Positions 15,401 to 25,610 of a DNA stretch of 45,176 bases are shown here, piece after piece (position 1 is the first letter of the stretch; the number at the start of each line of letters is the position of its first letter). The DNA comes from Pelargonium x hortorum (taxonomy: Eukaryota; Streptophyta; Magnoliopsida; Geraniales; Geraniaceae), in assembly GCA_036897525.1 (NCBI GenBank), contig JAYMTJ010000078.1:1-45176 (forward strand), in the 5' to 3' direction. The notes under the pieces are model-generated. The model did not search any database and was not told the origin of the DNA. It worked only from the letters and a program-made list of their open reading frames with translations. Made by a program: the position numbers and the translations under genes.

Positions 15401-16433
15401 AAACTTTACTGGCATAAGCCCTAGAAATTTTCTTTCTATTTCTATGTTTAATTCTGTATATTACTAGGACCTATTCCAATCCAAAAAAATGATTTGACTT
15501 TGAGTTGCTATACTAAACCCTGGTTCAAACTTATTTATTACAAGAGCTCTCCAGCAGCCTTGTATTACTTGTAAAAGGCTCTTGTAACTTTATACTAAGG
15601 AGTGCAGTAAGTTTATCAAATCCATTAAAGCTCTGAAGTCAAACTACATAAGAGGAATACCCTTGATAGGATCCTATATAAATAGCATTAAGGATCCGGT
15701 ATTTTCATGAAAGAGCCTGGCCTGGGTCAAGGAAGGCAGTTAGGACTTTAGAGCTTTTTATAGAGGATAAATTCTTGTAAAGGCCCTGCTCCTAGCTCTA
15801 TTCACTCGGTACTTTTTATGAGGATTCTTCCATAACAAGGGAATCCTATTTTTCCTTCATCACATTTTTCTAATAATATTCAAATTGATAGCTAACTTTT
15901 TATCACTGCGTTCGAACCATCGGCATCCTTCTGAAAGCATCCCTGTTATAATTTCTCTAAAGAGGTCAAAATGCGCTTTGGACTCTTTATCTTTAGCTAA
16001 AATGTGCAATGAAACGAACACTCTATATTAACCCTTTATGGATTTGTGATCTTAAACTGTAAATCTTTATGTATGGAGTGCCCGCTTTTATCTTTAAAAT
16101 ATTATGAATAATAAAAATGGGAATTTCAGCCATAGGGCGAACCCGTGATTATCCTTGAGCTTGCTGATTTGACTAATTCCAATTTAGGTTTTTAGACGAA
16201 CTCTTTAGTCTTTTTAATTAGGCCCTGAAAGTCAGATTCCAATATATAATTTGAAATTGAACCTCTTAAACTCTTTTCTTTATTTTACGTATTAGAAAGA
16301 CTAGCAGAATCCTATTATATTACAATTACAACAAAAAGGAATACTTATTAACTCTATTCGAAGACATAAGCAAATTCAAAATCTTGAATCCTATCAACAG
16401 AGGCAAGCTTCTATATAAGTGTATAGTGAATCT

Positions 16434-16480
16434 GAACTATATCAAATTATTTTAGAGGAAATCCTGAGAGATAATTTCAA
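16434..16480 (+). repeat. Diverged dispersed repeat, copy 2
   Basis: This is the partner of 7221-7270. It carries the same TATATCAAAT and AGGAAATCCTGA blocks but is a few bases shorter between them. Confidence 0.55.
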
Positions 16481-16490
16481 GGAAAGTCAC

Positions 16491-16502
16491 AAGGAATTCC
16501 TT
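16491..16502. repeat. Perfect 12-nt palindrome
   Basis: AAGGAATTCCTT, just downstream of dispersed-repeat copy 2; another example of the AAGGA/TCCTT words of the left flank. Confidence 0.5.
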
Positions 16503-17537
16503 TCAAATCTGAGTCAATTTAACAAATATCTTATCGTAGTTAGAAATAGAGCATTCCTGAAAGAGACATAGGAGTTTCCGGGTTTCACTCTTAAGAAAGT
16601 CTTGTCTATTTATTAATATTTGTAATCCCAAAATTCTTAGTCCTTTATAGAAACCTATTAGAAGTACTCCTCATTACTACAGTAACACATCTCTCCTAAG
16701 AAAGAGTATTAGGAAAACCCGGCACTCGGATTCGTCCCATTTACTAAATATAAAAACAACTGAACTATTGAAACCCGATTGTCAAGATTCCTTAAAAGAC
16801 TTGTTTGAAATAGTATCCATCTTACCGAGTGAACCTTCTAGTTTAGAGGTTGTATGCATAGTAGTAATTATAGAGGGTAGGGATAATACACCTACAACTG
16901 AAACTGATTCTGACCTAGCTGATTTTGGCTTACTTGACTTAACTGACTTGCTTGTTCTTTCTACTTCATACTCTTATTCTTCTAAACCTGTCTCTTAGTT
17001 CTTTTAGTTCTACGGGGAGCTGTACTGCCTATACCTATACCCCTCTTCTTCTTGCAGCTGGTTGTCTTACCTATTTTATTTAGCTAGCTCTTCTAGTTAT
17101 GGTTAGTTTGTTTTACTTTGTTATAATGTGTATAAGAGTATTGACGAGGATATACTATACTGTATTACTGTATTATCTTAGTTGTTGTATGTACTATAGT
17201 TTGAGGGAGGGCTTTGTATTAAGTAGTATAGATTATGGTAGATTATATATTAGTTTATATGGGTCTGGGGTTGACTCTTACATGTGCTATGTAGCTTATC
17301 AATCAGGAAGGTGTATGCCTAGTTGGGAACAGGATAGTCTCCCTCCTATCGAGTAAACGTGAGTTTAGGAGGTTAGTGTATAAATTGGATAGTACATAGA
17401 TACCGCTATACCAACCAATCCATGCTAATTCTCTTAGTCTTCTTACTTTCTATACTTTACTTTCTATTTGTATTTGTTTTAGTCTTATTCTTTGACTTAG
17501 TCTTTGTTCTTGTCTTTTTTTTCTTTCTTCTTTGTTT

Positions 17538-17564
17538 CTGTATATGCTGTATATGCTGTATATG
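17538..17564 (+). repeat. Perfect tandem repeat, 3 x 9 nt
   Basis: The unit CTGTATATG occurs three times without mismatch inside the low-complexity region. Its perfection against diverged surroundings suggests recent slippage. Confidence 0.85.
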
Positions 17565-17617
17565 TACTCTTTGGTGATTAGGAGCTCTATTATTATATAT
17601 TATAGGAGAGATAGGAG

Positions 17618-17720
17618 CATAAGCAAGAGTAGTAGTAGTAAGAATAAGACCTATACCTACCTAACCTACTAGGAGATTGTTCTTTATTATAGTACTGTAC
17701 TTGATAGTCTTATAGGGGTG
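17618..17720 (+). repeat. Module A, left copy
   Basis: It contains CATAAGCAAGAG (17618-17629), AAGACCTATACCT (17646-17658), GTACTTGATAG (17697-17707) and a TATAGGGG tail. The same elements follow in the same order at 19154-19260, but here an extra AGT-rich stretch separates the first two. Confidence 0.6.
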
Positions 17721-17898
17721 TTTTCTTGTTTGTTGTTATTGTATGTGCTATAAGGTGTACTCCCTCAACGGGTTATGTAGCTTATTGATAGAGAGTCTAG
17801 TTTCCTTAGATTGTCTTGATCAACCTTACCGACTGACACGGGGTGGGTGTAGAGCAGTTTTTAGAATAGACCATCTTACGCTATAACCCAAATCCCAG

Positions 17899-17937
17899 AT
17901 TCTGTATTCTCTGTATTAGACTTGGTAGGAGCAGCAG
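17899..17937 (+). repeat. Module C, left copy
   Basis: The first 21 nt match 19038-19058 with one difference, and the last 18 nt match 19074-19091 with two. The right copy has about 14-15 extra nucleotides between the two blocks. Confidence 0.65.
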
Positions 17938-19037
17938 AAGAAGGAGAAGAAGCTGTAGTAGTACGAACCTTAGCAGTAACAAACAGTAGCCATACCTATC
18001 TTATAGGGGATGTTGGAGCTAGTGTCTTAACTGTAGCTATTAAATTAGACTTTATTAAATAGTGTACTCGTTTATCATTGATAGCACAGGAATACGCATC
18101 AGCAAACACAGGCCTACTCGATCTAACTTCTTCTGACCTAGCCGGCTTATTTGACCTAACTGCCCTCCCTAGCTGAACTAACCAAGTTACTTGACTTTGG
18201 CTTACCTGAGCTAGCTGGGTTAACAGGCTTAACTGCTGTTTCTTAGCCTTATCTTTGTACTACTCTTCGCTAGAGCTACACCTCTCATATAAGCTATACT
18301 TGTACCTGCGCCTGGAGCTAGGATCTTCTTCTTCATATAAGTAGTCGTATAAGCTATTCCCACTGTACTTATGTCTGTATTATGGGCTATACCTATACCT
18401 GTAGCTAATGCCTTACTCTTCCTGTAGCTTTTTTTCTTACTCTTCTTTTTATTTACTGTTTTAATTGTTTGAGCTACTATCTTCTGTATCATCTTAGTCT
18501 TAGTCTTCTTTGCACTCTGTCTTTCTTTGATTGGAAGCTACACCTGTACTCCTCTTCCTTATGATCTTGAAAACAAAGATTGTAGAGTAGAACTTGCTTT
18601 ATTTATTACTTACCTGCCTGAAATCCTAGCAAGGAGACTCCTGGCTTTAAGAATCCGGTAAACCGTATAAATCCAAATATAAGGAAACCCCGGCTAGTAG
18701 TGCTTCGTTACTTCCCTGTTATAGAATGATAATTACAAGCCTAGCTTATAAGACTCATAATAAGTAGATTAGATACTGGTATTAAGAAACAAGCTATGAG
18801 TAAGAAAACTACAAAAGAGTCAGGCTATCAAGATGAAAATCACTTAGATAATGAGTTTGTGAATCAAAGAGACTGCATACTCTAGAAAAAGAGAACTTGT
18901 ACCCAGGGATAGCTTCCATAATTGTTCCATTATAACCTGATAACACATGAATACGCAACAGCAACTTAGATTTCTTATTTCATAGACTTGTATTCTGTAT
19001 TCTTGCTCTGTGACTTACCTGTTCGAGCTAGACCTAT

Positions 19038-19091
19038 ATTCTGTATTCGCTGTATTAGGATTAGGCTTATTAGACTTAGCAGGAGCAGCAG
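19038..19091 (+). repeat. Module C, right copy
   Basis: Partner of 17899-17937. It is followed at about 60 nt by module A, the reverse of the order in the left copies. Confidence 0.65.
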
Positions 19092-19153
19092 TACGAGGAG
19101 TGGACTTAGGCAGCAGAGGGAAACTTAGCAGTAGCAGAAGTAGAAGGAGACAT

Positions 19154-19260
19154 CATAGCAAGAGCAAGACCTATACCTGACTGATAGACTCATAGGGCGA
19201 GGAAGAAGGGATTCTAGATTATAGTCTAGTTATTCTAGTACTTGATAGGAAGGAGCGTAT
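19154..19260 (+). repeat. Module A, right copy
   Basis: CATAGCAAGAG (19154-19164), AAGACCTATACCT (19166-19178) and GTACTTGATAG (19238-19248) repeat the left copy at 17618-17720. Confidence 0.6.
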
Positions 19261-19499
19261 AGGAGTTTCTATACTTAATAAGGTATACCGGGCAGATAGG
19301 GGTTTTTTTTTGTTAGTTGCTCTTTTACTCTTACCGCAGGGTAACTAAGCTTAAGGTGCGAATGCCCTTATACTTATAGTTGTTTTCTTTATTCTAGGTT
19401 TACTTCTTCATTGTACTCTGTAGCTTATCGTTAAGGAAGATAGTGCCTAGGTAGCATAGGAATACGTACATCCCAAAGTTATTATCCAGAATATCAAAT

Positions 19500-21500
19500 A
19501 TTTAAAACGTTTAGGTGCCAAAAAGTCCCCTCTATTTGACCTCCTTAGCAGCAAGATTGACTATATTATATACTTCTCGAATTGCTTACTTTTATCTTTC
19601 TTTAGGCCTACTTTCCACTTAAAGGTAGAAATGACCCCACTTAGAAACTGGATTCTCTACTTACAAATAAGGGTCCCCAATTTCCCTCAAACCTGTGCTA
19701 TTCCAACAACACCCGACTTATCCTAAAGGATCCCTAGAGGTACCCCCACACAGCTACTCCAAGTTTTAAAGAACTAGCCAGCCGTGTTTAGCGGAACCCT
19801 TTGATGAAATCCCTCTATCCCACTAAGTCAAATCTAGATATACTAGTCAAACCCTCAGACTTCGAAGACCCTTCTTCAGATCTATACCTAATTTTGACTT
19901 TAAGCTACAACCAGACCCTTACCCAGAGCCTCTCCTTTTTGTCCTGGAATTCTGAAGTTTGTCTATAGTGTATGGTATGGTGCTGAAGACCTAGGAAGAC
20001 CTTAGATGGCCTAGGGGCATTCTCTATCTAATCTAAAGACAAGTCAATCTAAAGGGAAGTTCTTCTGTAAAGCCGGTGTTCAAATTCTATTGACATAGAC
20101 GATCCGGTAAAGCAGATAACAGATTAACAGAGACAGATTGAGTTCTTCCTTTGCCAACTGAGTTTATGATAGATACATATAGAGGACTCTCCTTTTCATG
20201 GTGCTCTATCGAGTTGAATTACTTGTTGTCTTAGTGCTTCTGAAGGGATTCCAGTCCTGGGATTTCTTGTAACTGTAGCGTCACTCTAAGCAAGTGCAAG
20301 CAGTGATTATGAGTTTCTTGATTGATAGTTGAGAGCAGTCTCTGTAATTACGGGAGTAAGAGACCTTTCCGCGAGAGAGGTTTATTCCGTAGTTTCGTAT
20401 TCTTTGACTTTGTTTCATTCCAATGTATATAAAAGAGACTTCTCAAACCTATAATTGACTATTCTCTAATTTCAGACCTCTAGGAATCGAGCATTTTATG
20501 AGTTAAAATGGAGGCATGGATCTTTTTGAACTAAAGATAAAAGACATTCTAGATAGTCCTTTTAGGAGCCAGGTCTGTTTATTAAATATAAGGGCTTTGG
20601 TTCACGATTAAGCTCAAGTGAAAGTCCTTTTTGATGGTACGTACGAGAGTTTCCGCTTTAATGAGATTCTTATCAAATTATTAGAAAGAATAAAGTAAAA
20701 GGTTGATTTCTAGGACTTACTGGATAGACACTCATTCATTAAAGAAATGCTCTTAGAACTGATTTTGGTATTGTCTATTAGGAAAAGATACTATTTTCTT
20801 GCTAACTTTTCTACAGAGACAGAGTCGAAAGTGTCTTCTCTCATTTTAAAGAAAACCCACCCAACTATTTCTTTCTACTCTTTTTTATTGAATTGATGTT
20901 AAAAAGATGCAAACTTTTCTACCATATAGAGAGAGTCCATTTTAGCCTTTTTTAGTGAAAGAAGGAATGCCAAGCTGTCAATGGTATAGGGCTACCGCGC
21001 CTTGGTATTAGGTTTCTAGTTCGAAGGTTAGGGTTTAGGTGTGACCTTAAGTAGTGTCCCTATTAGACATTTTGGTTAGCAAGTGAGTGTTCCTTAAGCG
21101 GAGGGTTTCCAGGAGATAGTAATTGGCACCTTAGGCAGATGAGATTGTAAGTGTTGGTTAGTAGTCATTGAGGGAACTTCCTTATCTAGATTCAAGTTGA
21201 CTTCTTAGCGTTCTATCTTTCTCGGATGTTTGTGAGCTATTTGACCTGAGTGAATCGGATTTCTGGGTAGTTCTGTGTCAGGATGGTATTACAAAGGATC
21301 AATTCCTTTAGCAGTTTTATTAGTGTGATTGGGATTCTAAGGACTTTCTGTACCTGCTAGAGAGTGCTTTCAACTGCAAGATAGGACTGTTTAGGACAAG
21401 TTCGGAAAGAAATGAAGTTTGCCTCAGCATAGTTAACTCTCAAGCAATCAAAAGGCATCTCCTAGCAACACTTGCACTATCTTAACTAAACTCCCGGTAA
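19500..21500. other. Intergenic DNA without a recognised gene
   Basis: Composition shifts here from AT-rich toward the more balanced base use typical of plant mitochondrial spacers. I recognise no coding, RNA or intron motif. The word GGGCTACCGCGCCTT near 20989 recurs with one change near 21719. Confidence 0.5.
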
Positions 21501-22000
21501 AGAAGAAGGAAGACTGCACGATCAGGTAATGAACTGAAAGCAGAGTCAGTTTTATCCGATAGTGAGAGGAAGCGATGAAAGGAGAGCAAGACCGATAGAA
21601 GAGGGAGCAAGGGATGGAAAGAAAGATAAGATGAATATTCCCTCCGGTCGAGGCTCTTATTAGACCTCTCGCTAAACCATGAGGTAAAAGGTACGTAGTT
21701 GCTCGACCATAGGCAGAGGGCTAACGCGCCTTACAGTCCGGGGTAGGAATGTCCGAGGATACGAAGTAGCTCGACCAGCAGGAGAGGAGAATGAGACCAC
21801 AGGAAGAGCAAGACCATCGGAACAAGCAGGATAGGGGCAGCGCTCAAGCCTATAACTAACGAGCAGACTCTGGTTTAGTGATCACTTCATTGATAGAGGA
21901 AGGTAGCTGCTAGAGCTAAAGAAGAAAGCAGGAAGGGACAAGACTGATAATGAGAAGGAGAGGGTATAAAAGCTCTCCCCTGCTAAGCGGGGAAGGAAAG
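21500..22000 (+). repeat. Purine-rich imperfect repeats
   Basis: The stretch is full of GAGCAAGACC, AGAGGGAGCAAGG and related words. The clearest pair is 21687-21720 against 21752-21787, which share TACG.AGT.GCTCGACCA followed by a purine-rich tail. GAGCAAGACC recurs near 21583 and 21808. No frame is convincingly coding. Confidence 0.5.
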
Positions 22001-22780
22001 AAAGAATATTGATTTGAAATAGTGACACGACTTCTATGTAAGCGCTTATGCTTTATTCCAAAGCTGTAAGAATGACTTTCTATTCTCTTTCTTCGCTCAC
22101 AGGAAGAAATTCCATCGCTTACGCTTGCTATAAGTCAACTTCTTTCCGCTTCGCTTTGCCTTAGAGAAAGCAGTTTGCCTTATTTCCTAGCTCCTACTTA
22201 GAGGGCCATAAGAGGGTGTTAAGGGTTGCTCAACTGTAAAGGAAAGGAAGGCGAAGAACCTATCCCTATCGGGAGTGGATTTACTGACAACTAAGACAAG
22301 ATACTGATACTGAGTACTAATAAGACTGCTACTGTACTGCCTGAGAGGTGAAATAGGGAAAGATTCAGATCTAATATGGAGGAGAGGTTATCAGATGCTC
22401 GAGCGAAGGCTTCTAGCAGATTCAATTCACTAAAGAAAGAAAGACGAGGAAAAGCTGGTATGGGATGATAGTTGAGTCGATCTGGTATGACAGAAGTGTA
22501 ACTGCCCCGCAGGCCCGGAGAGAACCAGTACTCTTAAGATTGAGTGAAGACAGGAACGGTACCATAAAAGAGTCTTCATTCCCCTCTAGGGAGAGAGAAG
22601 TGAACAAGCAACGGAATGAGCGCCCTGGCGTCTCAAGCCCGCTGAGGAGCGTGAAAAGTTCTACTACGTTTTGTGGGATTGAAACAGGTGGCTCGCTTTT
22701 CTCTTGTCCTTCAGTCCAGAATGGAGTGCGGTTGGTTTTGCTTCCTCAGTTTCAGCGCAGCGATATGAATGGCTGTGTGA
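22000..22780. other. Spacer left of the LINE insertion
   Basis: Base use resembles plant mitochondrial spacer. The final 130 nt or so may belong to the RNase H-type relic that resumes after the LINE, because the direct repeats at 22781 and 24122 imply these flanks were once contiguous. I cannot identify a protein in it. The opposed open frames at 22422-22607 and 22465-22812 overlap each other, and neither resembles a known family. Confidence 0.4.
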
Positions 22781-22793
22781 GTTATTGGAGGCT
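22781..22793 (+). repeat. LINE target-site duplication, left copy
   Basis: GTTATTGGAGGCT matches the right copy at 24122-24134 (GTGATTGGAGGCT) in 12 of 13 positions. It sits immediately before the point where LINE similarity begins. Confidence 0.75.
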
Positions 22794-24121
22794 CCCATTT
22801 GCAGTTTGCTGACGACACGCTGCTCTTTGTCAAGGCTGATGAAGTTTCATTTGGTAATCTGAAAAAGGTACTGGTGCTTTTTGAAAACATGTCTGGCCTT
22901 GCAATTCATTTCTCCAAATCAAGCCTATTTTTGCTTGACTGTTCTGATTCCCGAGCTGATTCTTTGGCCTCTTCTCTTGGCTGTAAAATTGGTTCACTAC
23001 CATTCACATACTTGAGTTTCAAACTTGGTATCAGCCCAAAGCGCGTTATTGCTTGGAGTCCAATAGTTGAGAAATTCAGGAAGAAGCTGGCACTTTGGCA
23101 AGCGAAATTGATATCCTTTGGCGGTAGAATTACTCTTGTTAAGTCCTCTCTTGCAAGCCTCCCCTTATTTTTAATGTCACTTTTCAAGGCTGTACTCCAT
23201 CACCTCTCATCAATTTGAGCCGGTTTCCAGCTTCTATAGGAACTCTCATTGGAAGGTTGAGTTTCGTCGAAGTATCTTCTCCGAAGTACAGTACCAGGAT
23301 TTACTTGGTTCCATTCAGCATCTAGTTCTGTCTCCACAATCACAAGACATACTAACTTGGTGCCATGATCCTAAAGGCTTCACAGTAAGGAAAGCAGCCC
23401 AGTTATTATCTTCGACGTCAAATGCCAGCAGCTTCCCTGGGTCCAAGGTCATTTTGAGACCTTCCATCAAAATGAAATCTTTTGTTTGGTTAGTGTCTCT
23501 CAAAGCTATTCCAACAAATTTCTGTCTTCAAGAGGAATTAGCTTCTCTCAGGACCTTAGCTTATGTCCTTTCTGCAAATTGACTATTTAAGATGAGTCTC
23601 ATTTACTGGTCTCTTGCTTTTGGAGCTGGAAAATAGGGGCCTCCTTGCTGAACTGGTGGCTAGTGGTATCGGTTCTTCCCTTCAATCCGAATGACCTTCT
23701 CCTGCAATGGGACTCTCTCCTCTTCTAAAAGGCTGCACGTAAAGCTTGGGCTATGCTTAGTCCCCTTTGTTTGTGGTTTATTTGGCTCTCACGAAACCAG
23801 CTTTTTTTCAATGGTATTCTTGAACCAACTGTGTCCACTCTTCACAAGATCCAGGGATTCTCTTTCTCTTTGGTAGCTCTGTCTTACGGCATCAGCTCTC
23901 CAGCTCATCATCTATCTGTGTTGTGGTCTTCTAACCCTCAAGCTTGTCTGGCTGAAATGAGCTCCCTGGTGTAGTTTTGTCTTCCTGTTGCTGTAGGTTC
24001 TGTTCATTTTTTCTGTTGTTGCTGTTTCTGTTTGATGATTTGTACTGCAAGTTCTTCTTGCTTGCCCCCTATCTTTGGGTGGTTTTTTATCTATTATATA
24101 GATTATCCGAGCAAAAAAAAA
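22794..24121 (+). mobile_element. 5'-truncated plant L1-type LINE with poly(A) tail
   Basis: LINEs move by target-primed reverse transcription and often insert 5'-truncated copies. This one begins inside the reverse transcriptase. The catalytic FADD is at 22805-22816 and the same frame stays open to about 23218, with conserved words such as GSLPF and SFGGRITLVKSSLASLP. A zf-RVT-like part follows at about 23290-23580 (DILTWCHDPKGFTVRKAA). A third open stretch at about 23730-23950 holds WFIWLSRNQLFFNG, typical of the LINE C-terminus. The T-rich stretch after about 23975 looks like the 3' UTR and ends in nine A residues (24113-24121), directly followed by the right target repeat. Frame changes between these stretches, plus a stop at 23216-23218, mean it is dead. 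It is a nuclear element; it came in with transferred nuclear DNA or inserted in the organelle. Confidence 0.88.
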
Positions 24122-24134
24122 GTGATTGGAGGCT
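24122..24134 (+). repeat. LINE target-site duplication, right copy
   Basis: GTGATTGGAGGCT follows the poly(A) run directly and matches 22781-22793 with one difference. Position, length and order (repeat, LINE, poly(A), repeat) fit target-primed reverse transcription. Confidence 0.75.
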
Positions 24135-24420
24135 TGGCAGTCGAGTTCGCAGCAGTCGAATTCAAGTCAATGTGTATGCGACTTTCTTTGTTGGGCCATG
24201 ACGGAGCATCGGAGTTCTTGTTCGAGATGATAGTGACGATTTTGGCTGTAACACGAGCATCCCTGGGTCAATGGGATACTATGCTTGCTGAAAAGCGCAT
24301 ACTCTACTAGGTGGAAGAACCCCGTTATTGGCAGCTGGCTTGGGCGCTCAATTCGTTGATGTGGAGTCGGGAATTGGGGTTGCTTTGCTGGGACTGGCTA
24401 CCAAAGTGAGTCCTTAGACA
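24135..24420 (+). pseudogene. RNase H-like (RVT_3 type) relic, first part
   Basis: Short stretches resemble plant RNase H-like domains of the kind found in nuclear genes and some plant LINEs. One reads VNVYAT near 24168-24185, in place of the usual VNxDA. GVLVRDDSDDFG lies near 24210-24250, WDTMLAE near 24270-24292, and GLGAQFVDVES near 24339-24372. They fall in different frames with stops between them, so this is not a working gene. It starts right after the LINE's right target repeat, so the LINE probably landed in or beside this older sequence. It could be the tail of a second LINE rather than a host gene. Confidence 0.5.
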
Positions 24421-24549
24421 CTGGAATGGGGCACAATCCAGCCGTTAGCGACCTAAGGTTGCTAAACTGCCGGTAGGGAATTCCCCTTTTCTAGAATCTA
24501 GAACTCAGGTAATCCATCGGGGTACGAGCTCGCTGGCCTAGCTTCGCTT

Positions 24550-24760
24550 AGAGGGTTGAAACAGAACAGGGCATCCCACCGAAATGGAGCCTTTGTTAAT
24601 AGCGGAGTCCCCGACCAATTGAATTTGCTGAAGCTTGGACGCCAGAGTCTTTCGCTCGTACTAGATAATGCTTACACCGAGTTGTTGGTCGAGTCGGATT
24701 CTCTGAGCTATACCATATACCATTCCTCATGTAAGAGTGTGAAGTGGTTAGGTTAGGACT
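24550..24760 (+). pseudogene. RNase H-like relic, second part
   Basis: An open frame at 24556-24756 ends in LDNAYTELLVESDSLSY, which matches the conserved (V/I)ESDS strand of plant RNase H-like domains. The first relic has its own VES motif about 300 nt upstream, so these may be two copies, or two pieces of a rearranged one. The frame opens with ATG, but the N-terminal half matches nothing clearly. Confidence 0.45.
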
Positions 24761-25610
24761 CATACTCATACTGATGGGTGATGCTCCAGCAACATGCTAA
24801 TAGTGATTCTAAAAACTAGCAAGTACTTGTTATCTAGTCTTAAGCAAGGATATTTTACAGATCATGCTCATAGAAAGACAGCCGCTGACACCTTGAAAGA
24901 ACCCAGTCGGACTATTCAGCCATCCTTCACTTCATTAGTGAGTTTTAGTTGATAAACTCTGCTGGTGGCCTTAGTATGCTTTCTTTCTATTATTATCAGG
25001 GTAAGAGTTTCACGCCTTTTTGGTTCTCTAGTGTCTGGATTCATATGTGACTCAGGTTTCTTTAGAAGTAGACTCTTTCAAAACGAATAAGAACTACAGT
25101 CGCTTATCTTATCTAGCAGACAGATTTGAAATCCCGAAGTGGGATTAATCAATCGATGCTACTCCCATTGAACTAAGGGAGGAATGAAAGAACTCGACTG
25201 AAAAGAGAGGAATGAGATGCCAACCCAATGTTGGACTATTTGGAGAGGGTGTGATGATAGGGGCTTAGTCGCTAGACGTGCGGGGATGGTTAAGAATTCC
25301 ATTTTTTGTTAACTGATGGGGCTAAGTGAGGGCAGAGTTTGACTCAGCTCAGGTTACGATTCGATTGTAGTCCTTGATGGATTGCTTACCAAGAGGGATG
25401 TGTATGGGTGAAGTGGGCAAGAGAGATGGACTTAAATAGGTAGATATAGATATATAGGCTAGTCCGCTTGATTCACTGTCAAGAAAGGGATTCTCTTAGC
25501 CAATGGATTAGCTTACTCGCTAGTCATGACAAGAACTCTAGCTGGCAGTCCCTTCGGCATTTCCCTCATTGAGCCCTCCCTGTAAAAAAAGCCGATCTTT
25601 CTCATGAAGA
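24760..25610. other. Spacer between nuclear-type relics
   Basis: I recognise no protein. A weak minus-strand tRNA-like pattern near 25125-25185 has a plausible D-arm word but no matching acceptor ends, so I do not call it. The stretch may be eroded transposon DNA given its neighbours on both sides. Confidence 0.4.

Larger units (their letters stand above)
1..16750. other. AT-rich non-coding mitochondrial DNA, left flank
   Basis: I see no gene here. Stops are dense in all six frames and the few open frames (for example 5999-6196, 9813-10133 and 14983-15240) match no family I know; the first two open only with TTG. The base composition is visibly more AT-rich than 19.5-31.9 kb. Short G/C-bearing words such as GGATT, GGGCTTT and AGGA..TCCT recur more often than the composition suggests by eye, and several form small palindromes. 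Ordinary landmarks include an (AT)n run near 7738-7752 and a poly-T run near 2100-2112. The similar stretch after 31.9 kb suggests that the gene-bearing middle is an island in such DNA. Confidence 0.6.
16750..19500. repeat. Low-complexity region of diverged, shuffled short modules
   Basis: This 2.7-kb region is built from recurring, imperfect modules rich in AGT/AGC/AGA and their complements. Module A (AAGACCTATACCT, then GTACTTGATAG about 40-60 nt later) occurs at 17618-17720 and 19154-19260. Module C (ATTCTGTATTC.CTGTATTAG, then AGGAGCAGCAG) occurs at 17899-17937 and 19038-19091. Module E (GTAGCTTAT, then a TGCCTAG-like end) occurs at 17291-17322, 17778-17802 and 19420-19450. Module order differs between copies (A then C on the left, C then A on the right), so this is more than a simple two-copy duplication. 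Pyrimidine tracts with TTAGTCTT recur near 17430-17520 and 18490-18530. The open frames inside (16768, 17099 and 18229) look like by-products of the repeats. Confidence 0.6.

Noticed and set aside
16768-17356. Open frames of 76 and 85 codons in the low-complexity region
   Set aside because: The first starts with TTG, and both are made of the repeat modules (DL.DL and Tyr-rich stretches), so they look like repeat by-products.
18229-18492. 87-codon Lys-rich minus-strand frame with GIGIA-like repeats
   Set aside because: Its sequence follows the module repeats of the region and no homologous family is known to me. Mentioned as a curiosity in the array finding but not called as a gene.
25125-25185. 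tRNA-like pattern on the minus strand
   Set aside because: A D-arm-like word and a weak T-arm-like word exist, but acceptor ends do not pair and no anticodon stem-loop forms.
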